A stretch of DNA of 48,888 nt, taken from the NCBI GenBank assembly GCA_015295945.1, contig DVED01000068.1:1-48888 (forward strand). The letters run 5' to 3'. Of this stretch, positions 18,248 through 27,205 are shown one piece after another (position 1 is the first letter of the stretch; each line of letters starts with the position of its first letter). The stretch is from Oscillatoriales cyanobacterium M59_W2019_021 (GTDB lineage Bacteria > Cyanobacteriota > Cyanobacteriia > Cyanobacteriales > Geitlerinemataceae). Position numbers and translations under genes: made by a program. Under the pieces are notes generated by a model. That model had not been told where the DNA came from. It made no database searches and was given only the letters and a program-made list of their open reading frames with translations.

Positions 18248-19502
18248 GCTCTTCTGCATTCCGAGTTTGCCAAGCCAAATTCAACAATTGCGTCCAGCGT
18301 TTTTGAGCTTGTTTGGGGGTGCATTTGAGGGAAGCGGCAATAGCGGTATCATCTGCGCCTTCCCGTTTGAGTTCTAACAAGCGTTGGTCTTGGGAGGAGA
18401 GGCGATCGCGAAATTCGTTCCACTGGCGGGGGGACATTCCCAAATCCCGATCCAAATCGGCATCCAACCACTGATGGACGAGTTTCCAATGGTGGGTGCG
18501 GGCAAATTTTTCCACGTGATATTTAAAGCGCTGTTGCAGGTAATCGCGCTGCCGAGACGACAGACCCAAAATTTCGTCGATTTCGTGAGCGGGGAGATCT
18601 TGCAATCGCAAAACGAGATAATCGATACAGTCGGATTGACCTTGGGCTTCAAAATATTCGATGAGCGTGTCGATGACGCGATCGCGCACCACCGATTCGG
18701 CCGGATCGTTCGCTTCGGCAACCATTTGCTCCCGCACCTGTTGCACCGCACTGGAACGACCGTGATTTTCGGTTTCTTCGCTTTTTGCCGACTCCATTGC
18801 CACCTCCAGATCGATGCAGGTTTCCGGCGGTTGACCTTTGGCAAATCCTTGCGCTCTGAGAATCACTAATTGTTGGGCGTTGCGTCCGGGTAAGGAAATG
18901 CGGCGTTTGGCGTACTGTTCGGCAAATGTCATATATTCGGCTAACTCCAGGCGGGTGCGGGGAGAGTAGTTTTCCAGAACGGCGTGTTCCCGACGAAAAG
19001 CTCTGAGAGTTTCGATATAAAAACCTTGGAGAAAATCTTCAATTAAGTTATAACGGGCTTGGAAGCCTAACTGAGCTTGAGCCGGAGCGATATGGCGATA
19101 GACCATCGTACTCAGAGTCGAGTGTAATTCGACCCGTCCGCGTTCGGAACCCAAGCGGTAATAGGCGAGGATTTTTTGCAAGCGATGGCGAGCTAGGGAG
19201 AGTTTCCAAGCTTCGACATCGCCAGAATTTTGAATGCGATCGCTCTTGCGGCAAATGCGATCGACTTCTCGCGCGATCCGAACTGCAACCGCTACGGCAT
19301 TGTGCGACAGGGATTTCGCTTTCAATCCCGCTTGCAATTCGGGGAGGAGAGATTGAGCGAAGGCTTCGATTTCTTGCTCCCGTAGGATCTCGGCTTGCTG
19401 GAGATCGTCGCGATCCGTGTCGGGATCGATTGAGTTCGCCACAATGCCGAGTGGGGCGGTGGAGTTGTTCCGGAGATGGGTCTGGGCAAGTTTGGTATTC
19501 AT
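18243..19502 (-). CDS. HetZ-related protein
   Basis: Member of the HetZ family of cyanobacterial regulators; in heterocyst formers HetZ acts early in differentiation, but related genes also occur in filamentous species without heterocysts. Recognisable blocks: LARHRLQKILAYYRLGSERGRVELHSTLS, FQARYNLIEDFLQGFY, YAKRRISLPGRNAQQLVILRAQGFA, and EIDEILGLSSRQRDYLQQRFKYHVEKFA. The end (AASLKCTPKQAQKRW) looks like a sigma-like helix-turn-helix. ATG 19502 gives 419 residues; a GTG at 19526 would add eight. Two perfect palindromes lie 132-192 bases upstream and may be regulatory. Confidence 0.85.
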   Translation of the reverse strand: MNTKLAQTHLRNNSTAPLGIVANSIDPDTDRDDLQQAEILREQEIEAFAQSLLPELQAGLKAKSLSHNAVAVAVRIAREVDRICRKSDRIQNSGDVEAWKLSLARHRLQKILAYYRLGSERGRVELHSTLSTMVYRHIAPAQAQLGFQARYNLIEDFLQGFYIETLRAFRREHAVLENYSPRTRLELAEYMTFAEQYAKRRISLPGRNAQQLVILRAQGFAKGQPPETCIDLEVAMESAKSEETENHGRSSAVQQVREQMVAEANDPAESVVRDRVIDTLIEYFEAQGQSDCIDYLVLRLQDLPAHEIDEILGLSSRQRDYLQQRFKYHVEKFARTHHWKLVHQWLDADLDRDLGMSPRQWNEFRDRLSSQDQRLLELKREGADDTAIAASLKCTPKQAQKRWTQLLNLAWQTRNAEER

Positions 19503-19633
19503 CCTGATTAGCCTCGGGTAGAGCACGTTTCTTGAAATGCTGTGACGAGTGGGGTGTTTGCCAGCCGTCTACATTTACACTCTAAAAACGCCGCCGTGTT
19601 TGGAGGAGCGAGCTGTTGCCAGTATTTCCACAA

Positions 19634-19665
19634 CCGATCTCGTGGATGGACACCTACGAGATCGG
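19634..19665. promoter_or_regulatory. Perfect 10-bp inverted repeat, upstream of HetZ-related gene
   Basis: CCGATCTCGT (19634-19643) and ACGAGATCGG (19656-19665) are exact reverse complements separated by 12 bases; one more A-T pair extends the stem. No T-run follows on either strand, so it is not a standard terminator. Confidence 0.55.
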
Positions 19666-19668
19666 TCT

Positions 19669-19694
19669 ATTGTCACATTTAATAGTGTGACAAT
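19669..19694. promoter_or_regulatory. Operator-like palindrome ATTGTCACA-N8-TGTGACAAT
   Basis: Nine-base arms at 19669-19677 and 19686-19694 are perfect reverse complements around an AT-rich spacer of eight. A dimeric regulator site is the simplest reading. The half-sites are the reverse order of a CRP site (TCACA-N8-TGTGA rather than TGTGA-N6-TCACA). It lies 167 bases upstream of the HetZ-related start. Nothing else is seen in 19527-19851. Confidence 0.55.
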
Positions 19695-19851
19695 TTTTGC
19701 AAGCCTCGATCGAACTCAAATCTTTACCGAGCAAGTGTTTCGGGCAATTTCGGCGCGAGGAGGCTCGAACGGGCTAGCAGTAGACAATTTACAAATTGTT
19801 TTTTGCTACCTCATCCGTTTCTTTGACTGGCACAATACAGGATGGGACAGT

Positions 19852-20520
19852 TTAGACTTCGGGCAACCATTCGGTGACGGTTTCCCAACCCAATCCCTTC
19901 CGAGCGATCGCGGGTTCTCGACCCGTCAAATCCAAAATGGTGGACACCCGATCGCTCGGTTGAGATCCGTCATCGACGATCGCATCTACTAATTTTTCCC
20001 AGCGATCGAACAGTTCTGCTTTACCGATTTGCCATCCCATTTCCAGGGTGGGAATGGGGGTGCTATCGTCTTCGCTGGGGAGGTACGCCGACGTGGAAAT
20101 AATCGGGTTTCCCAAGGCTTCTAACAGTGCCAAACAGACGGGGCGATCGGGAACGCGAATCCCGGTGGTTTTCCGCTTGGGGTCCATCACCAACCGGGGA
20201 ACCAGTTTAGTGGCAGGGAGCAGAAAGGTATAAGGACCGGGAATCAGGCGCTTCATTATCCGATACGCCGAATCTGTCACTTGGGCGTAACTGGCAATAT
20301 CCGACAGCGAGGAACAGAGAAAGGTGAGCGGTTTATCGTTCGCCAATCGCTTGATCTGCCGTACCCGTTGCACTGCTGATTTCGCCTTGATATCGCAACC
20401 AATGGCATAAACCGTGTCGGTGGGGTACAGCATCACCGCGCCATCCTGTAATGCTTTACTAATCCGATCTATTCGGTCTTTCTGGGGCGTATCCGGATGA
20501 ATTTCGTAAAGAACAGCCAT
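19852..20520 (-). CDS. Sua5/YciO/YrdC family protein (threonylcarbamoyl-AMP synthase-like)
   Basis: The family makes threonylcarbamoyl-AMP for the t6A37 modification of tRNA, or binds RNA in the YciO branch. The core is clear: GAVMLYPTDTVYAIGCDI, then KPLTFLCSSLSDIASYA, RLIPGPYTFLLPATK, GIRVPDRPVCLALLEALG and ISTSAYL. At 222 residues it lacks the extra Sua5 C-terminal domain. ATG 20518-20520 is chosen; the open frame extends to 20754 but the 78 extra residues show no family likeness. The sequence favours the YciO-like branch common in cyanobacteria, so TsaC activity is not assured. Confidence 0.85.
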   Translation of the reverse strand: MAVLYEIHPDTPQKDRIDRISKALQDGAVMLYPTDTVYAIGCDIKAKSAVQRVRQIKRLANDKPLTFLCSSLSDIASYAQVTDSAYRIMKRLIPGPYTFLLPATKLVPRLVMDPKRKTTGIRVPDRPVCLALLEALGNPIISTSAYLPSEDDSTPIPTLEMGWQIGKAELFDRWEKLVDAIVDDGSQPSDRVSTILDLTGREPAIARKGLGWETVTEWLPEV

Positions 20521-20821
20521 AATATATCGATGAAAAAGCGTTTCTCTTAAAATTTTTGCCTTCCCATCATCCCATCTTTCCCCCGTTGAGAGCGATGGAA
20601 ACGTCTGGTTTAACCCGAGGATATCGATCTTGATCGGGCGATCGGCTGGCGGAATCTCGCGCTTTATTAACGTCACTATGGGATAACGCAGTTTCTGGTG
20701 AAGGCGGGGAATGGGGAATTGGAGATCGACTCCTAACCAAGAACCACTAACCATTACTTCAAATCTCGCAACATTCGGACTTAGGATAAATGAAGCCTCC
20801 TAATATGACTGGTTATCCATA

Positions 20822-22216
20822 ATGGCTAAGCTCGCCTACTTAGATTGTCCGACGGGAATTTCTGGGGATATGTGTTTGGGGGCGCTAGTTGATGCTGGCG
20901 TTCCCCTAGATTATCTAATTGAAAAGTTAGAAGGATTGGGCATCTCCCAGGAATATCGCTTGCAAGTTGAAGTCGTCCGACACAATGCCCAGCAAGCCAC
21001 GAAAATGCGCGTCGATCTCCTCAACATTCCTGAAAACCATCACCATCACCGCCATCTCCCAGACATCGAAGGCTTAATTGAGACTGGCAACTTACCCGAA
21101 TCCGTTCGAGATGGAAGTTTAGCCATTTTCCGGGCATTGGCAGAAGCCGAAGCCGCCGTTCACGGCATCCCCCCCGAAAAAGTTCATTTTCACGAAGTGG
21201 GGGCAACGGATGCCATTGTGGATATCGTGGGGACGTGTTTGGGGTTGAATTGGCTGGGGATCGATCGCCTGTACTGTTCGCCGCTTCCGGTAGGAGGGGG
21301 AACGATTCGCGCCGCCCACGGACTGCTGACCGTTCCGGTTCCTGCCGTCCTCAAACTGTGGGAATCCCGCCAAGTGCCCATCTATTCTAATGGCATCGAT
21401 CGAGAACTGGTGACGCCTACAGGTGCGGCGATCGCCGTAGCGCTCGCGTGGGAATTTGGCTCTCCTCCACCCATGCGCCTGCACAAAGTGGGACAGGGTG
21501 CGGGTTCTCTGAGCTTACCGATTCCCAATATTCTCCGTCTTTGGATTGGAGAAGACAGCCAGCCAACTGCGGGTGGAAACGGTGGGGTGGAAAACCATTC
21601 CTCCCACCCAAGACCTTCTGTACCCTTGACCCACCCCCATTGGCACTCTCACGATCGCCAACCGCCACAATCAACGAGCGAAGGAGAAACGAACGCTGCA
21701 CACCCACTGGCGACCCACACCTCCAAGGAAATTTCCAGCACCTGGACCTCCCACCGAGACCCTCAAACCCATCCAGAAACCATAGCGGTACTGGCAACCC
21801 AAATCGACGATTGCAATCCGCAGGCAATCGGCTATCTCTTCGAGATCTTGTTTCAAGAAGGAGCGCTGGATGTTTTCACCCAGGCAGTGGGGATGAAAAA
21901 ATGCCGTCCGGGTATCCTGCTGACGATCGTTTGTCCGCCGGAAAATGTGGAAGCTTGCGAAGCTGCCATCTTTCGGGAAACGACTACCCTGGGGATTCGG
22001 CGATCGCTCCAGCAGCGATCGATCTTATCGCGAGAATTAGAAACGGTTTCCACCCCCTACGGAGACGTGCGAATCAAAGTTGCCCGCGATCGCTCCAACA
22101 CCCTACTCAACGTCCAACCCGAGTACGAAGACTGCGCCCAACTCGCCCGACAACACGCGATCGGTTGGCAAGAAATCCGCCGCCTCGCCCTCCATTCTTG
22201 GTACGAGCGACGGTAA
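20822..22216 (+). CDS. larC: LarC-like nickel-pincer cofactor biosynthesis protein
   Basis: LarC inserts nickel into the pyridinium-bisthiocarboxylate nucleotide cofactor of lactate racemase-type enzymes. The N-terminal domain is typical: YLDCPTGISGDMCLGALVDAG, PPEKVHFHEVGATDAIVDIVGT, RELVTPTGAAIA. The C-terminal domain begins about residue 320 (VLATQIDDCNPQAIGYLFE). In some bacteria the two are joined by a programmed frameshift; here it is one continuous frame. The linker, residues about 242-318, is long, low-complexity and rich in His (HSSHP, THPHWHSHD, HPLATHTS), and a second His cluster NHHHHRH sits near residue 72. These may hold metal. No larB or larE is in the window. Confidence 0.9.
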   Translation: MAKLAYLDCPTGISGDMCLGALVDAGVPLDYLIEKLEGLGISQEYRLQVEVVRHNAQQATKMRVDLLNIPENHHHHRHLPDIEGLIETGNLPESVRDGSLAIFRALAEAEAAVHGIPPEKVHFHEVGATDAIVDIVGTCLGLNWLGIDRLYCSPLPVGGGTIRAAHGLLTVPVPAVLKLWESRQVPIYSNGIDRELVTPTGAAIAVALAWEFGSPPPMRLHKVGQGAGSLSLPIPNILRLWIGEDSQPTAGGNGGVENHSSHPRPSVPLTHPHWHSHDRQPPQSTSEGETNAAHPLATHTSKEISSTWTSHRDPQTHPETIAVLATQIDDCNPQAIGYLFEILFQEGALDVFTQAVGMKKCRPGILLTIVCPPENVEACEAAIFRETTTLGIRRSLQQRSILSRELETVSTPYGDVRIKVARDRSNTLLNVQPEYEDCAQLARQHAIGWQEIRRLALHSWYERR

Positions 22217-22281
22217 TGGGATGTGAAGGCAGAAGGCAGGGGGAGCAGCAGGGGGAGCAGGGGAAGCAGGGGGAGCAAAGC

Positions 22282-22363
22282 GACTAACCACTAACCACTA
22301 ACCACTAACCACTAACAAACCCCAAGACCGTAATGGTTCACCACTAACAAACCCCAAACCCTA
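22282..22363. repeat. Heptanucleotide tandem repeat (STRR) between larC and prs
   Basis: GACTAAC, CACTAAC four times, AAACCCC and related 7-mers run up to the prs stop codon at 22365. A G-rich tract of GGGGGAGCA/GGGGAAGCA units at 22234-22276 precedes it. Confidence 0.85.
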
Positions 22364-22364
22364 A

Positions 22365-23357
22365 TTACCGAAACATACTGCTAACGGAACTATCTTCGTG
22401 AATCCGCCAAATGGTTTCGCCCAGGACATTGGCAACCGACAGCACCGTCAAACCGTCGAAGCGCTTTTCGACGGGAACGGGGATGGTGTTGGTGACGATC
22501 ACTTCCTCGAAGACGCCGCTGGAGAGACGCTCGAATGCCGGGGATGAAAAGACACCGTGCGTGGCACAGGCGTAAACGGCACTCGCGCCTTCGCTCCGCA
22601 GCAAACGAGCGCCTTCGGTAATCGTCCCGGCGGTATCGATCATATCGTCCACCAAGATGGCGGTTTTCCCTTCCACATCGCCGATGACGTTCAGCACTTC
22701 TGCCACGTTATGGGCTTGTCGGCGTTTGTCGATAATCGCCAGGGGAGCGTCGTCGAGTTTCTTGGCAAAGGCTCTAGCACGAGCGACGCCGCCGACATCG
22801 GGCGAGACAACAACGATATCGGAGAGTTGCTTGCTGGCTAAATATTCCAAAATAGCCGGAGAGCCGTAGACGTGATCGAAGGGGATGTCGAAGTACCCTT
22901 GAATTTGCGCCGAATGCAAATCCATGGCTAAAACGCGATTGGCGCCCGCTTCGACGATTAAGTTAGCAACGAGTTTGGCGGTGATCGATTCGCGTCCGGC
23001 AGTTTTGCGATCGGCTCGAGCGTAACCGTAGTAGGGAATGACGGCGGTGATTTGCCGTGCCGACGCCCGACGGCAGGCATCGATCATAATCAACAATTCC
23101 ATCAAACGATCGTTGACTGGATGGCAAACGGGCTGAATCAGATAGACATCGCAACCCCGAATCGATTCCTGGATTTGAACGTACAGTTCTCCGTCGGCAA
23201 ACCGCTTGCGAACCATCGGTCCGAGATCGATGCCCAGGTAGCGGGAGATTTCTTGGGAGAGGGCGATGTTAGCCGAACCGGAGAACAATCGCAAGCGGCT
23301 ATTATCAACAACAGAGAGCAAAGACGGCTGAAGTGTTAAAGTGGCAGAACGGGTCAC
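22365..23357 (-). CDS. prs: Ribose-phosphate pyrophosphokinase (PRPP synthetase)
   Basis: Makes PRPP from ribose 5-phosphate and ATP for nucleotide, histidine and tryptophan synthesis. Length 330 and all signatures agree: FADGELYVQIQESIRGCDVYLIQP, MELLIMIDACRRASARQITAVIPYYGYARADRK (with the flexible catalytic region), MDLHSAQIQGYFDIP (Mg-binding) and the PRPP loop VDDMIDTAGTI. The N-terminal 17 residues precede the conserved LRLFSGSAN. It appears monocistronic. Its stop codon touches the heptamer repeat downstream; upstream lies a 400-base AT-rich region. Confidence 0.97.
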   Translation of the reverse strand: MTRSATLTLQPSLLSVVDNSRLRLFSGSANIALSQEISRYLGIDLGPMVRKRFADGELYVQIQESIRGCDVYLIQPVCHPVNDRLMELLIMIDACRRASARQITAVIPYYGYARADRKTAGRESITAKLVANLIVEAGANRVLAMDLHSAQIQGYFDIPFDHVYGSPAILEYLASKQLSDIVVVSPDVGGVARARAFAKKLDDAPLAIIDKRRQAHNVAEVLNVIGDVEGKTAILVDDMIDTAGTITEGARLLRSEGASAVYACATHGVFSSPAFERLSSGVFEEVIVTNTIPVPVEKRFDGLTVLSVANVLGETIWRIHEDSSVSSMFR

Positions 23358-23769
23358 GACAAAACCTCGACGCGCATATTGTCAAGGCAATCTTATCATT
23401 TTCCTAGAAACGTTGCGATTTTTTGACTCGATGGGTTTTCCTGTGTTGGCACTCGACAATCGATTTCAGCTCGCTCGTAAAAATTCATATTTTTTTAATC
23501 TTGTTTTTTTTGTAACGTTTAGCAACAATCGAAGCCCGCATCTCCCACAAAACAACCAACTCATAGCTGATATCGCGCTAGAAACCGACTCAAAAGTTGA
23601 AATTATATTTTTAATAGAGTTGCTATTTTTTCTGTTAAATAAATTGAAATAACGAAAACTTTAAACAGAATACATAAGAAAATAAAATTGCTATTTTTGA
23701 GATCGAGACCCAATTTTTATCTCGATATAGATTGACGATCGCGACAGTTAAAATCATTAAATTCCCCAT
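23358..23769. other. AT-rich intergenic region without recognised features
   Basis: Located between the divergently placed prs start and the EamA gene end. It is clearly more AT-rich than its surroundings, with many A and T runs near 23485-23700. No gene, tRNA or palindrome was recognised; it probably contains the prs promoter. Confidence 0.5.
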
Positions 23770-24756
23770 TCACAACTTTTCGGACTCTAAGTCGGAAGAT
23801 GCCCAGGAAACATTTTCCTCGAGATCGGGTCGATTCCCGCGTTCGATCGACCAAACCCCTAACAAGGCGATCGCCCCCCCCGCCCATTGTAGCGGAGTTA
23901 ACACTTCTGCCAACAACAAATTGCCAAAGAATAAGGCAAATACGGGGGTCATAAACGTCAAAGCACTGAGGCGGGTGAGATTGCCTTTCGAGGCAAAGTA
24001 GAAAAACAGACCGTAGGCGATCGCGCTACCGAATACCGTAGAATAGGCGATCGCGCACCAACCCCACCCGTGGATATTCGCCCATTGCTGCGATTCCCAA
24101 ATCGCCGACATTCCCAACAAGGGCAATCCCCCTAAAATCATGTGCCAACCCGTCGCCACCACCGGATCGACGTATTCTGACACTTTCGGCATCATCACCG
24201 TTCCCAACGCCATAGAAACCGACGCTAACAGCATCAACCAGACCCCCCCTTCAAAAAGCTCTCCGAGTTGGATTTTGTGGACTTCACCAGCGAGGAAGGC
24301 ATCGATCCAAGTATCCGGCAAACCGATCGCCGCAATCCCCACAATTCCCAAACCCAAGCCCAACCAACCTTTCCACCCAATCCGCTCCTGATAAAACCAC
24401 CCCGAGAGGAGGGCGACAATTAGGGGTTGAGAGTCGATCGCCACCGATCCCAACCCCGCTCCCGTCCGAACCAATCCTTCGGCGAGAAAGCCCTGAAACA
24501 TCGTCCCGTCTACCAGGGCAAACAGCAAAATCCATAGCCAAGCTTGCCAGCTTCGGGGTTGAGACTTGCCCATCATTGCCGCCGCCATCAGCACCAAAGC
24601 ACCCGCCGGAGCAATTCGCAAACTCGCCAGAAAGAGGGGCGTCGTATCGGACATCACCCCTTTCATCGCCACCATTGCCGTCCCCCAGAGAAAAAAGGGT
24701 GCAATCAGGAGTAAGGGGGTGAAGTCAAACTTAGATCGGGCGAGTTTTAATTCCAT
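23770..24756 (-). CDS. DMT-family (EamA) transporter
   Basis: Inner-membrane transporter of the drug/metabolite superfamily, substrate unknown, 328 residues. Ten hydrophobic segments arranged as two EamA halves: the first with PLLLIAPFFLWGTAMVAMKGV and FLASLRIAPAGALVLMAAAMM, the second from about residue 165 with WLMLLASVSMALGTVMM and ending in LSALTFMTPVFALFFGNLLLAEVLTPLQWAGGAIALLGV. Family-typical Pro and Gly positions are kept. No neighbour indicates a substrate. Confidence 0.88.
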   Translation of the reverse strand: MELKLARSKFDFTPLLLIAPFFLWGTAMVAMKGVMSDTTPLFLASLRIAPAGALVLMAAAMMGKSQPRSWQAWLWILLFALVDGTMFQGFLAEGLVRTGAGLGSVAIDSQPLIVALLSGWFYQERIGWKGWLGLGLGIVGIAAIGLPDTWIDAFLAGEVHKIQLGELFEGGVWLMLLASVSMALGTVMMPKVSEYVDPVVATGWHMILGGLPLLGMSAIWESQQWANIHGWGWCAIAYSTVFGSAIAYGLFFYFASKGNLTRLSALTFMTPVFALFFGNLLLAEVLTPLQWAGGAIALLGVWSIERGNRPDLEENVSWASSDLESEKL

Positions 24757-25001
24757 CGGCGCTTTAGATTGGAGATGATTGGGAATAGATGGGCTTGATA
24801 TTATGTATTTATGTTAAGTGCTGGAAGCAGATCTGTCGAACGTGATGCCAGAACGAGTGCGGTGGGGAAATCGTCAGAATGCTGAGAGGCTTTGCTGGTT
24901 GCGTTACAACTAGGATTGACGAGCGACCGAGTTGGGCGCAGATCGCTCTATCCTGTGAGGGAGAAGTGTCTCTGTCAATTGATGAATAGTTGAAATAAAG
25001 T

Positions 25002-25817
25002 ATGATTTGGCCGTTTAACAAGTTTCGGAAAAAAATCGCGCGGATTGAAATTACCGGAGCGATCGCTTCCAGGACGCGCAAGCGAGTCCTGGAAGCCCTC
25101 AAAACCATCGAAGACCGAAAATATCCCGCTTTACTGTTGCGCATCGACAGTCCCGGCGGCACGGTGGGCGACTCCCAAGAAATTTACCACGCCCTGAAAA
25201 AATTGCGCGAGAAGGTGAAAATCGTTGCCAGTTTTGGCAATATCTCCGCATCGGGGGGCGTGTATATCGGTATGGGAGCCGATCACATCGTCGCCAATCC
25301 CGGTACGATTACGGGCAGTATCGGCGTGATTTTGCGCGGGAATAATTTAGAGCGGTTACTACAAAAAGTAGGCGTTTCCTTTAAAACCATCAAATCCGGA
25401 CCCTATAAAGACATTTTGGCATTCGATCGCGAACTCACCGAACCCGAGCAGCACATTCTCCAAGAGTTAATCGATACCAGCTACCAACAATTTATCGAAA
25501 CCGTCGCCGAAGCTCGCCAACTCAGCGTCGAAACCGTCCGCAGCTTTGCCGACGGTCGGATTTTCACCGGACAACAAGCCCTGAGTTTGGGCGTGGTCGA
25601 TCGCTTGGGAACCGAAGATGACGCCCGTCGTTGGGCTGCCGAACTCGTCGGACTCGATCCCGACAAAACGGAATGTTCTACCTTAGAAGAACGGAAATCT
25701 TGGGTCGGACGACTGTTGGGAAATCAGCAAAGCTTTGTGGGTTTGAGAGCGAACGCTCAACAGTTAGAATTCGAGTTATCGACCAATGGTTTGCCCTTGT
25801 GGATGTACCACCCCTAG
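25002..25817 (+). CDS. sppA: Signal peptide peptidase SppA, short form (S49)
   Basis: Membrane-associated peptidase that degrades cleaved signal peptides. This is the short one-domain form, 271 residues. Ser84 in GNISASGGVYIGMGAD is the nucleophile, and Lys136 in SGPYKDILAFDRELT the general base; the 52-residue spacing equals that of the Bacillus enzyme. LLRIDSPGGTVGDSQEI and GTITGSIGVI are family blocks. No N-terminal transmembrane segment is seen, unlike many family members; a soluble or peripheral form is likely. The ATG is 13 bases after a GAATAGTTGAA stretch with no clear ribosome binding site. Confidence 0.9.
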   Translation: MIWPFNKFRKKIARIEITGAIASRTRKRVLEALKTIEDRKYPALLLRIDSPGGTVGDSQEIYHALKKLREKVKIVASFGNISASGGVYIGMGADHIVANPGTITGSIGVILRGNNLERLLQKVGVSFKTIKSGPYKDILAFDRELTEPEQHILQELIDTSYQQFIETVAEARQLSVETVRSFADGRIFTGQQALSLGVVDRLGTEDDARRWAAELVGLDPDKTECSTLEERKSWVGRLLGNQQSFVGLRANAQQLEFELSTNGLPLWMYHP

Positions 25818-26018
25818 GTACAATCCCAAAGAGAGTCGCGCTTCGCGAACGAGCCATCTCCGTCCCGAAGGCGATCGAAGGTTTCCGGAAAAAACAGTAA
25901 AATAGATTGCTGGGGTATGAGTTCCGGGTGTCAAGATTGGCAATTACAGCCAAGCTCGAAGCCAAAATTAGAGCCAAAATTACAACCTGAAAACCGATCG
26001 ACGATGGAGGATGTTTGC

Positions 26019-26405
26019 GTGGAGTGGAGAGTTCGGGCAATTCGCGGAGCGACAACCGTACCGGAAAATTCAGAGGCAGCCATTCGAGATGCAGTTAACG
26101 AACTGCTCGATGAATTAGAAACCCACAACCGGTTCGACCCCGAGGATTTAATCAGCGTCACCTTTTCCGTAACGCGAGACTTAGATGCGATCTTTCCGGC
26201 AGCCGTTGCCCGTCGCCGACCCCGGTGGGGCAACGTTCCCCTGCTCGACGTCCAGCATATGTACGTCCCCAACGATCTCAAACGCTGCATCCGCCTCCTC
26301 ATTCACATCAACTTTCCCACATCCCACCTGCACATTTACCATCCCTACTTGCGGAACGCCAAACACCTTCGTCCCGATTGGAGTGGAATTGGAGTTAGTT
26401 TATAA
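26019..26405 (+). CDS. aroH: Chorismate mutase, AroH type
   Basis: Converts chorismate to prephenate for phenylalanine and tyrosine synthesis. The AroH fold signature is plain: VRAIRGATTVPENSEAAIRDAV, then LISVTFSVTRDLDAIFPA and the conserved RCIRLLIHIN. The GTG at 26019 (MEWRVRAIRGATT, 128 residues) is the best start: GGAGG at 26006-26010 lies eight bases before it, and family members start there. An ATG at 26004 would overlap that site, and the frame extends back to 25917. The neighbouring genes have no known link to aromatic synthesis. Confidence 0.93.
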   Translation: MEWRVRAIRGATTVPENSEAAIRDAVNELLDELETHNRFDPEDLISVTFSVTRDLDAIFPAAVARRRPRWGNVPLLDVQHMYVPNDLKRCIRLLIHINFPTSHLHIYHPYLRNAKHLRPDWSGIGVSL

Positions 26406-26456
26406 ATAACATCAGTTTCCGGCAAGGGCGGGTCATAGGAGTTGAAAGCAAAAGGT

Positions 26457-26510
26457 TGTTACGAATAACCAATAACCGCTCGCAAACAACTAACCACTAA
26501 CCATTCACGC
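26457..26510. repeat. Heptamer repeat before the membrane protein gene
   Basis: GAATAAC, CAATAAC, TAACCAC, TAACCAT-type 7-mers, interrupted by CGCTCGC, fill the aroH-to-26516 gap. Confidence 0.7.
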
Positions 26511-26515
26511 ATCCA

Positions 26516-27205
26516 ATGCCATTAGTTCCCCTCACTCGCAATGCTTTTGAAGAACTGATCCCCGTCTACGCCACTGGCGCTCAATACGTCTACTATTGGG
26601 GCAAATTCCGGGACTTCATCCAACAATTGTTGATTTCGGTAGTGGCAGTCACCATCATCGCCTTTGGTGGCGGTTTTCTCGGCTCGGGATTGCAACTCAC
26701 GCTCGGGATTATTGCCGCGCTTTACTGGCTGTGGGTTCCGGTAGCCAAAGCCAGCAGTCGCAACCTAAAATACCGTCGCTACAAATATAGCGGCTTTTGG
26801 CAGGGCAGAGTTCTGGACGTGTACGTCACCGAAGAGTTGATCGGAACGGAAGAAACGGCGAACCAACGGGGCGAATTAGTGATTGTGGAAAATCGAGAAC
26901 GGCGGCTGAATTTGGAAGTGGGGGACAAAACGGGATTTGCCACTACGGTACAGGTTCCTCTGGTTCGCAGCCACCAAGTCGTGCAGCGCGGTTTAGTCGC
27001 GCAAATGCTGGTAATGTCAAACGAAGCGGATTTGAGCTACATTGCGGAATGTTCCGATATTTATTTACCCAGTTGCAATCTTTGGATTAGCGACTATCCT
27101 TGCGTTCGTCGCGATTTATTCCAGGAAATTGCCCAGCAGTTGAAAGCGTCTCGAGGGGAATCGAGGGAACCCCGCCGTCGGGTATCGCCAGATGGTTATC
27201 GGTAA
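26516..27205 (+). CDS. Conserved cyanobacterial membrane protein
   Basis: 229 residues with two adjacent hydrophobic segments at about 39-58 (LLISVVAVTIIAFGGGFLG) and 62-78 (LTLGIIAALYWLWVPVA), followed by a soluble domain of about 150 residues (YKYSGFWQGRVLDVYVTEELIGTEE, ELVIVENRERRLNLEVGD). I recall relatives in many cyanobacteria labelled phosphate ABC transporter permease, but nothing here resembles an ABC permease and I do not support that name. Its stop codon lies in a heptamer repeat (GGTAATGGGTAATGGG). Function unknown. Confidence 0.7.
   Translation: MPLVPLTRNAFEELIPVYATGAQYVYYWGKFRDFIQQLLISVVAVTIIAFGGGFLGSGLQLTLGIIAALYWLWVPVAKASSRNLKYRRYKYSGFWQGRVLDVYVTEELIGTEETANQRGELVIVENRERRLNLEVGDKTGFATTVQVPLVRSHQVVQRGLVAQMLVMSNEADLSYIAECSDIYLPSCNLWISDYPCVRRDLFQEIAQQLKASRGESREPRRRVSPDGYR

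Noticed and set aside
19549-19992. 147-codon open frame on the plus strand
   Set aside because: It crosses two perfect palindromes and ends inside the Sua5/YciO coding sequence in antisense; the translation resembles nothing and has no ribosome binding site.
20521-20754. N-terminal extension of the Sua5/YciO protein
   Set aside because: The extra 78 residues precede the conserved family start MAVLYEIHPDTP and show no conservation signs.
23341-23652. 103-codon open frame upstream of prs
   Set aside because: The translation is dominated by Phe/Leu runs from AT-rich DNA and begins inside the prs start region; no domain seen.
25818-25918. CGCG-CTT-CGCG hairpin after sppA considered as terminator
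   Set aside because: The stem is only four pairs and no T-run follows; it resembles common cyanobacterial GC-rich repeat debris.
26516-27205. Naming this gene a phosphate ABC transporter permease
   Set aside because: It has only two adjacent membrane helices and a large soluble domain, unlike PstA or PstC, and no ABC genes adjoin.
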